Shown here one piece after another: positions 56,094-64,000 of a stretch of 64,000 bases of DNA. The notes beneath the pieces were generated by a model. The model was not told where the DNA came from and searched no databases. It saw only the letters and a list, made by a program, of their open reading frames with translations. Position 1 is the first letter of the stretch. Every line of letters begins with the position of its first letter. This DNA is from Liolophura sinensis. Taxonomy: Eukaryota > Mollusca > Polyplacophora > Chitonida > Chitonidae. Position numbers and translations under genes: made by a program. The stretch lies in the NCBI RefSeq assembly GCF_032854445.1, contig NC_088295.1, forward strand, positions 73,312,028-73,376,027, in the 5' to 3' direction.

Positions 56094-59000
56094 TCCCACA
56101 GTGGTGTTTTTTCTCCTACTGCATGTAGTTCTTCACCATTCATTCATTGTGGCTGAGGCTAGTGATAACATGGACAAGCCGTTCTCTGAGCCCCAAGCTA
56201 CTGTAGTTAACTCACAGGGACAAGAGAAAAAGGCTGATACTTTGACTCCAGGTAATTATGGGTCATACTGGAAAAACCAGAATATAATAAAGTAAATCTT
56301 TAGCAATAAGGGAACATTAAGCTCAAAAGCATTTTAATAGCTTGATTGTTACATTGTTAATTGCAAAAAGAAAAGCAGTTGTATATTAGTGCCCATAAAT
56401 ACTAAATTTATTATCATGTTGTATGTGAGCTTATTTGTAAGGTCATTTATAATGGGAGAAACAACTGTATTATTGTTTATTATACATGAATGTACTACAT
56501 GAAGCTAATATCATATCCATTATATGTAGCTTATAAAAGAGAATTTAGTCTTACCTGTGATTGTATATGTAGTACTTTGTAGCACAAGAATTGAAGCTGA
56601 TCTAGATACTGTAAATCTGCAACCTTTTCAACCTCGGAAGCACTTTTTTGAGTGAAATTGTTGTATACAATTATTATGAAAATGACACTAAAATGATTTG
56701 TTTGTGTCACCAAAGATGTACACGTCATAAAACTGTGCCAATTATTTCTCTACACCCCATAGTTCTTGCAGAGTGTTTTGACATATTAGTTGCAGAAGTC
56801 ATTGAAAGGGTTGAGGAATGAGGTAGTTATTTGTTGGTTTATATGTTGCAGTAGGTTGTTGGACAATAAAAGACCTGTCTCTTGTCATGCTTGTGCATGT
56901 CTCTCATGCTCCTTCCCACACAGCACTGAGAGGACAGATATGCTATATGTAGATAACATGTAGCATTATTAATAATGGTTTCCTGGAGAACATAACTCTA
57001 CACTTAAAGTGAAATTGTTAGAGAATTTAAGGATACATGGTACATTTTTTTAATTTATAAATGATTAAATAAGAGCACAATAAATGTTTTCAACTTTCTT
57101 CTTGGCATGTAAAAATGGCTTAAAACTACAGTTTTATTAAGTCTCCATCAGTGGCCAGAAATGAGGTGGAATACTGTGATAACATCAATAATGGTAGCTG
57201 TCAAAACAACATTGTTGGGGCTGGGATATAGTGTGGTATATCCCAGGCTTGGGAGAGAGTGTGAATTGTGGGCGCTATAATTCCCGGTATGTTTCCGAAG
57301 ATTCCCAACCATTGAGGGAAAATATGCATAAAACAGCAGGGTAATAACAGCTATGAAGTATGCCTCGGAAATGTGAAATAAATTCCCATTTTTCTCACAT
57401 CCTCGTTCATTTTCCTTAAAGTGAGTGAGTGAGTGCTTGGGGTTTAACGTCATATTTAACAATTTTTCAGTCATATGACGACGAAGGTGTACCTTAAGGT
57501 ACGCGTAATGTGCTTCCTTGTTGCAGGATGGATTTCCACCGCTCTTTTATCTAGTGCTGCTTCATTCAGACTTACCGAAGGCAAGTAAGCCGCTCTGCCC
57601 GAGCCATTATACTGATACGGGTTAACAGTCGCTGCATTACCCCCTTAATGTTGAATGCCAAGCGAGGAAGCTAGAACTTCCTCTTTTAAAGTCTTAGGTG
57701 TGACCCATTTTCCTTAAAGCCATACTCTTCGTTTATGTGTCCTTTAATCATATGTTATTATTAAAAGTATTTTTAATTTTTTGGCTTCAGGTACAGATTT
57801 TAAAGACACTGTTAACAAAATATCCGAGTTAGAGAAATTACTGGGAAATTGTAAAGAAGAATTAAATGCATCATTGAACAGAATATCTGAGCTGGAGAAA
57901 TCATGGGGAAATCATAAAGAAGAATTAAATGCATCATTGAACAGAATATCTGAGCTGGAGAAATCATGGGGAAATCATAAAGAAGAATTAAATGCATCAT
58001 TGAACAGAATATCTGAGCTGGAGAAATCATGGGGAAATCATAAAGAAGAATTAAATGCATCACTGAAAAAAGTGAACGAAACTGTTTCTGAGACAGTGCA
58101 ATCACACAAAAATGTTCAGGTCAACTATACCAAATTTCAGTCTGAGCATTTGCAGCTTAACAAAAGTATTTCTGATTTTAAGGAACAATTAAAAACCCTG
58201 TCTGAAACAGAAAGCCAGATACAAAAACAACTATCAAGATCGGAAAGTTACTTCAATCTTACTGATAAAGAAATAAATGCAAACTTAACTCAATTGCGTT
58301 CGGAGATTGATAAAATTAATACTTGGAAAGATAAAATAGTTCAGTCCCTCCAAGACCAGTTGATGGAGTTAATGGAAGCACAAAAAATGACAGTGACAGT
58401 GGCAAAATTTGTAAACCTAGAAACTGACTTGCATCGGCGTACAGACGAATTGAACAATAAAGTGGAAAAGTTGATGTCTGATACAAAAGAACAAGATGAT
58501 TTATTTTCAAAAGACTTTGAGTTACAAAATAATAACTTGAAGGAGTTAAACGTGACCCAAAAGTTGATAGAAACAAAAGTTGGAGCCTTAGAAACAACCT
58601 TACAAGAAACTGAAACGAAGCTGAACGACAGATTAGACCAGTCTGAATCTGACAAACAAGATAATAATAAAGCATTTAATGGGAGACTTGAATTACAAAG
58701 TGAGAAACTGGAAGAGATGCTAAAAACTCAACGTCGATTAGAAGAGGAGCTGAAGGAGTTAAGAGGGAAATTTGAACATTCTGAAGAACAGCAAAACCAG
58801 AAGATCAGACAGACATACACAAGAACTGTGGAGATAGAATCAGATGTAAAAAATAATCAAGGTATGTTTACAACAGTTGGTTATCATTAATTAACAAAGT
58901 CTGTTTAAAGATGTGGTACTTTGTGAAAATTCCTAACAAGGTTTTCTGTATATGCTAATACATTCATGACGGACACAGTGTGTCTAAATTAAAATCTGAT

Positions 59001-62000
59001 CTTTTCATTTTTGCAATAGGGCACAGGGATCTGATTGACAGGCAGCCAGCACATGCTTTGTCTTGTCAGTTTCAGATCAGCCTGCACGTATACAAATTTT
59101 GGTCGCTGTGTGCTGTGTCATGTGTTGTTGTGAGTTGTGTCATGTATCACTTTGTTCTTTGTCATGTATCAGAATGTGCTTTGTCATGTATCACTTTGTT
59201 ATGTGTCATGTATCACTATGTGCTTTGTCATGTATCACTTTGTTCTGTGTCATGTATCACTATGTGCTTTGTCATGTATTGTTGTGTGCTTTGTAATGTA
59301 TTGTTGTGTGCTGTGTTGTATCACTGTGTGCTGTGCAATGTATCACTCTGTGCTGTGCCATGTATCACTTTATGCTGTGTCATGTATCACTATGTGGTGT
59401 GTCACTGGGTGCTGTGTAACGTATCCTGAGCTGTGTCATATATCACTCTGTGCTGTCCATGTATCATTTTGTGCTGTGCCATGTAACACTGTGTGCTGTG
59501 CCATGTAACACTGTGTGCTGTGCCATGTAACACTGTGTGCTGTGTCATGTATCACTGTGTGCTCTGCCTTGTGACACTGTGTGCTCTGCCATGTGACACT
59601 GTGTGCTGTGCCATGTAAGACTGTGTGCTGTGCCATGTATCATTGTGGGCTGTGTCATATATCACTCTGTGCTGTGTCATGTATCACTGTGTGCTGTGCC
59701 ATGTAACACTGTGTACTGTGTCATGTATCACTCTGTGCTATGTATCATTTTGTCCTGTCCCATGTATCACTTTATGTTGTGTCATGTATTGCTGTGTGAT
59801 GTGCCATAAATCACTGTGTACTGTGCCATGTATCACTGTGTGCTGTGTCCTGTATCACTTTGTGCTGTGTCATTTATCACTGTGCACTGTGTCATTTATC
59901 ACACTGTGCTTTGTCATGTATCACTTCATGCTGTGTCATATATCACTTTGTTCTGTGTCATGTATCACACAGTGCTGTATCATGTAACACTTTGTGCTGT
60001 GTCATGTATCATTGTGAGCTGTGCCATGTATCATTGTGTGCCATGTGTCACTGTGTGCTGTATCATGTAACACTTTGTGCTTTGTCATGTATCACTGTGT
60101 GCTGTGCCATGTATCACTGTGTGCTTTGCCATATATCACTGTGTGCTGTGCCATGTAACACTGTGTGCTGTGCCTTGTAACACTGTGTACTGTGCCATGT
60201 AACACTGTGTGCTCTGCCATTTATCACTGTGTGCTGTGTCATGTCACAATCTGTGCTGTGTCATGTATCATTTTGTCCTGTGTCATGTATCACTTTGTGC
60301 TGTGTCATTTATCACTCTGTACTGTGCCATGTATCACACTGTGCTTTGCCATGTATCACTGTGTGCTGTGTCATGTATCACACTGTGCTTTGCCATGTAT
60401 CACTGTGTGCTGTCATGTATCACTTTGTGCTGTTTTGTATCACTGTGTGTTGTGCCATGTAACACTGTGTACTGTGTCATGTCTCACTCTGTGTTGTGTC
60501 ATGTATCACTCTGTGCTGTGTCATGCATCACTTTGTCCTGTGCCATGTATCACTTTGTGCTGTGTCATGTATCACTGTGTACTGTGCCATGTAACACCGT
60601 GTGCTGTGTCATGTATCATTGTTTTGTGCCATGTAACACTGTGTGCTGTGCCATGTATCACTTTGTGCTGTGTCATGTATCACTGTGTGCTTTGCCATGT
60701 AACACTGTGTGCTTTGCCATGTAACACTGTGTGCTGTGTCATGTATCACTCTGTCCTGCATCATGTATCATTCTGTGCTATGTCATGTATCACTGTGTAC
60801 TGTGTCATGTATCACTGTGTGCTGTGTCATGTATCACGGTGTGATGTGCCTAGTAACATGATGTGCTGTACAGTGTATCACTGTGTTCTGTGTCATGTGT
60901 GTTGTCATGTATCACTGTGTGTTTCATCATGCATGACTGTGCTAGTCATGTATCACTGTGGGCTGTATCATCCATCATCATGTGCTGTGCCATGTATCAT
61001 GGTGTGCTGTGTCATTTATCACTGTGTGTTTTGTCAAGTATCATTGTGTTTTGTCAAGTATTACTGTCTGCTGTGTCATGTATCACGGTGTGTTTTGTCA
61101 AGTATCACTGTGTGTTTTGTCAAGTATTTCTGTGTGTTTTGTCAAGTATTACTGTGTGTTTTGTCAAGTATTACTGTGTGCTGTGTCATGTATCACTGTG
61201 TGTTTTGTCAAGTATTTCTGTGTGTTTTGTCAAGTATTACTGTGTGTTTTGTCATGCATCACTGTGTGTATAGACTATATGTATTACATCGTTTATGAGC
61301 TGCTCCTGATGCTGCACTGTTTGCAGTTGGTCATGCTGCAGCAACGCAATTACAGGAGGAGAAAAGCATAGCACTGCGCATCAGATAAATAAATGGACCA
61401 GTTCAATATTTTCTCATTGTAGGTCTGTCTGAGATGCTTTCTTATGTTGTGGTTGCATTCACCAGCTTGATTGTAGCCTATGCCTTCCTCTCCGGAGGGT
61501 TTACTTTTGGACAAGCAAAGAGCAACTTTGAGGAAGAAGCCATCACACACTCGTCACATAAGAATGAGCCAACCATGGTAAGTAACTGAAAACTCACTGA
61601 CTTCTTTCTGTCCCAGCTCTGGGGCCACTTTCACAAAGTGTTGTGGGGCAGGGACCACTTTCACAAAGATGTCAGAAAGTATGATATCGCATACAGGACT
61701 ATGGTAGGCTAATAGCAACAGATGAAATGTTGTAGGACAAATGTACAATGAAAAAAAGAAAATGAAAAAATGTTGTACGCCACTTTGTGAAAGTGGCCCC
61801 TGGTCAATGTTATTATACTATTCTCTCTGTCTAAACTTCTTTTACACTCTTCCTAATTATTCTAAGCTCCCGTTACACTCCTTTTTTTTTGGGAAACATG
61901 TTTCTCCTCCAGAAATCACTTTCTTCTGAACACATGCACTGATGAACAGGTAATGCGTTTAATCACCACTGTGGAGACCTTAAAGAATAAGTGTTTATGG

Positions 62001-63372
62001 ATTTATTTGATTGGTGTTTTGTGCTGTAATCAAGAATATTTCACCTATGCAACAGCGAATGAAACGCACGACCATCCGCAGGTTGCTGAAAGACCTTCCC
62101 ACGTATGGCCAGAGAGGAAGTTAAAGGATAAGTGAAAAAGAATTCTAAAATGAAGATTATGGCTATAGGAAAATGAAGAAAGTTATGGCAAAAAAAAAAC
62201 TTTTGCACTTGAAAAGGTTACATTGTATGACATTAGTAACATTTTCACCAATTCAGTGGAATAAAAACAGATGACATAATGAAACGAAGCATTCTTCTGT
62301 AGAAACATTTGTTTTGAAACAGTGTATTTTTTGTTATATGCATGTACATGCATTAATAACAAAAAGTAACAGTGTTTCTAACTTTAGAGGGGAAAAAAGT
62401 TCAAGACTTGGAATTAACATTTTCAGGGGTATGCAAGGGCATGTATGACATTGCTTTGTGTTTTAGTCTGCTTTGCTGTGTTATTTAAACCTACATGTAT
62501 ATTTATTTATGTTTTTTTTATTTTTTGTGGGTTTTTTTTTAGGCGGGTGCTTATGTGCAACACAGTGACTTCGAGGCCTCTCCCAATGCAGTCATTGTGA
62601 GTTGAAGTCCAGGTCAGGCTGAATTGATTTTTGGTTGTATTACTAAGTGAGAATTTCTGAGATCAGCCTGTACATGGTTGTGGGTTTCCTCAGTTTGGTT
62701 TCCTGTTATGCCCAGTTTCTGCCCACCATAATGTTGTTGGTGGAATATTCTTGAATACAACATAAAACTCCATTAAAATAAATAAATATTTATTATTTAT
62801 TGTTTTTCATTTTGTTTATGTATTTTTATTGAACTTTATTTTCTTTTTATTTATTTGAACATATTGGTTTTTGAGGATATTCTTGGAATATTTCACTCTC
62901 ATGTGAAAAATGGCATTAATGTTAATGTGTAAAAGAAACCTGGCATACTGTTAGAAGGAAACCAATGCTCTCCTCCAGCACTTTTGACACGTCTGTTTCC
63001 CGTATGTACCATTACGTGTAGTACACCCATGCACTTTTTTTCAGCCAGAGGAGCTAGCCACCCTTACTGGAGATGTACCTTTAGTTCAACAAGAGATTGA
63101 TGATGAAGGCCTCTGTCCAGCTGTGTGTAGCCTCGGCTTCTCAGAATCTGCCATTTCACCTTCGGGCCCCTGACCCAGGCCATATGCCCTGAGGGTATGA
63201 CTGTACACACCTATGTGGTGCATAGCACCGTTGATCTAACTGACGCCCCAAAAAGATGCCCTGGCTCTGGTGTTTGTAGACTTCAATGAGAGGAACGTGA
63301 TCCTAGAGCAGCCAGGGCTATTACAAGGAGAGCTGAAGACGAAAACAGTTCAGCACCTGCTTCAAACTGGAG
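56094..63372 (+). CDS. Coiled-coil type I membrane glycoprotein, 5' and 3' incomplete, last exon frame-broken
   Basis: Exons 56094-56251, 57791-58861, 61423-61577 and about 63045-63372 connect in compatible phases (1, 1, 0). The first has no ATG before its hydrophobic V-V-F-F-L-L-L-H-V-V-L segment, so a start exon lies upstream. If that segment is a signal peptide, the 357-residue coiled-coil exon is extracellular; it has about ten N-glycosylation sequons (N-A-S repeated, N-E-T, N-Y-T, N-K-S, N-L-T, N-V-T). It contains three near-identical 21-residue units (N-R-I-S-E-L-E-K-S-W-G-N, then H-K-E-E-L-N-A-S-L) plus one diverged unit. Exon 3 holds a membrane segment (Y-V-V-V-A-F-T-S-L-I-V-A-Y-A-F-L). 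Exon 4 would be the cytoplasmic domain but needs two frame changes. I do not recognise the family; function unknown. Confidence 0.6.
57419..57706 (-). repeat. SINE2, without tRNA head, in intron 1 of the coiled-coil gene
   Basis: GTGAGTGAGTGAGTGCTTGG (tail), CAGTCATATGACGACGAAGG, GGATTTCCACCGCTCTTTTA and CAAGCGAGGAAGCTAGAACT in order. Confidence 0.8.
57880..58070 (+). repeat. 63-bp in-frame coding repeat, three units plus a diverged first unit
   Basis: The unit AACAGAATATCTGAGCTGGA followed by GAAATCATGGGGAAATCATA and AAGAAGAATTAAATGCATCATTG is repeated three times almost perfectly; the first unit at 57815-57877 is older. 63 bases encode 21 residues, exactly three heptads. Confidence 0.95.
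59095..61270 (+). repeat. 22-bp minisatellite, about 100 units, in intron 2 of the coiled-coil gene
   Basis: Unit TGTGCTGTGTCATGTATCAC + TG, with frequent variants (TGCCATGTAACAC). From 61020 to 61270 a derived unit TGTGTTTTGTCAAGTATTAC takes over. The unit has few stops in any frame and 22 is not a multiple of 3, so all three + frames are open for long distances; the resulting C/V/H/M-rich frames (the longest 60165-61298) are not genes. Confidence 0.95.
61621..61800. repeat. Foldback MITE with 18-bp perfect terminal inverted repeats
   Basis: GGGGCCACTTTCACAAAG at 61621-61638 and its exact inverse CTTTGTGAAAGTGGCCCC at 61783-61800. An internal GGGACCACTTTCACAAAG at about 61651 suggests a duplicated left end. 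No coding capacity. It sits 43 bases after exon 3 of the coiled-coil gene. Confidence 0.8.
61997..62115 (-). repeat. SINE1 fragment
   Basis: TTTATTTGATTGGTGTTTTG tail and core start, then CGCACGACCATCCGCAGGTT; internal part deleted. Confidence 0.7.
62540..62790 (+). repeat. SINE1, strongly diverged
   Basis: GACTTCGAGGCCTCTCCCAA, GTGAGTTGAAGTCCAGGTCA, GCCCACCATAATGTTG and GAATATTCTTGAATACAACA-like core, then AATAAATAAATATTTATT. Confidence 0.6.
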
Positions 63373-64000
63373 GTAAAGTATATGTTCTGTAGGCCTATCT
63401 GCACATACTGTATTTCACCTAAAGTTTGACCTTTCAGAAGTATATAAAGGCCTCAAAATGATACTTTTCTGCCTATTCTTAAGTTTCTCTGGTAAGAAAT
63501 GAATGAGACTTGACAAATCAAACTTCACCCTATTAGTTGGTTGAATCAATCAAAAATCAAGCATTTGAAATGCGTTAAAAATGGAAAAAGCTTAACTTTA
63601 GGTAAAATAATATACTAGTAACTCTGTAGTGTCAGGAAATCTTTTTACAAATATCACACAGTATAATTTTTTATTGAACCTGTACTCGATTACCTATTTT
63701 TCATGTTAAACGTGTTGACATAAATACCAGGTAATAAAGATAAGGTGGGACGGGGAATTTGAAGATTTCCTCACTCTAACAGCTTGGTGTCACCATGGTG
63801 ACAAGCAGCGGCCATTTGCAGAGTCTAACATCTGTTAAGAACCACTTTTCTTCAAGCTTACATGCATCCGTATATCTATCATGTGGAATAGATATAGTTT
63901 GTCAGCATAGCTTGCTCAAAATCAGTGATTTAAACTACGGTACTTTGGTTTCCTCCACTTGAATAGCTGATTAAGTTAAGAATCAAATAATTAATAAATA
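63373..64000. other. Intron or flank after the last visible exon of the coiled-coil gene
   Basis: Begins with the donor GTAAAG at 63373. No further exon was recognised before the window ends. Confidence 0.4.

Noticed and set aside
57812-58675. Antisense frames opposite the coiled-coil exon (L-L-Y-D-F-P-M-I-S repeats)
   Set aside because: Shadow of the in-frame 63-bp repeat on the coding strand.
59063-61371. Several long + strand open frames rich in C, V, H and M (up to 377 codons)
   Set aside because: All follow from the 22-bp minisatellite without stops. Frames overlap in all three phases and there is no start context or domain.

Overview
This is a repeat-rich animal (metazoan) nuclear genome window. 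The genes have introns with GT/AG borders, and they sit among tRNA-derived SINEs, LINE, Tc1, MULE and Harbinger relics, an LTR fragment and several minisatellites. The dominant SINE (tRNA head, shared 3' core, AAAT-type tail) and the C-type lectin plus PAN/apple proteins suggest a marine lophotrochozoan, most likely a mollusc. That placement is inference.

Layout. (1) 1-42.4 kb, all on the + strand, is a decaying tandem array of genes for secreted lectins with one C-type lectin domain (CTLD) and one PAN/apple domain. Copy A (entering from before base 1 and ending at 2450) carries a one-base insertion in its lectin exon. A relic PAN exon lies at 14700-14935. Copy B (24996-29090) and copy C (38970-42434) are complete four-exon genes of 246 and 238 codons, with every intron in phase 1. 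(2) About 10 kb following copies A and B are paralogous (about 1-9470 and 27108-37145). The pair works as a natural presence/absence test: a Tc1 element and a SINE exist only in B, other SINEs exist only in A, and a 30-bp minisatellite and an 81-bp coding-like repeat are longer in B. Both copies carry degenerate C2H2 zinc-finger sequence on the - strand. (3) 9.5-22.4 kb is a transposon pile: an L1/CR1-type LINE fragment inside a SINE, an LTR with a primer-binding site, a MULE transposase relic, an SGNH-hydrolase fragment, and an I-like LINE whose endonuclease is split by a Harbinger-type element that carries a two-exon Myb-like gene and, inside that, another SINE. (4) 43.6-47.2 kb holds satellite and nested SINEs. 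(5) 48.5-51.2 kb (-) encodes a predicted IFI44-like GTPase with two C-terminal membrane segments. (6) 56.1-63.4 kb (+) encodes a heavily N-glycosylatable coiled-coil membrane protein, divergent from the GTPase; a 2.2-kb 22-bp minisatellite sits in one of its introns.

The functional theme I infer is innate immunity: secreted lectins with different sugar-binding motifs, and an interferon-inducible-type GTPase. Most other long open frames are repeat artefacts.
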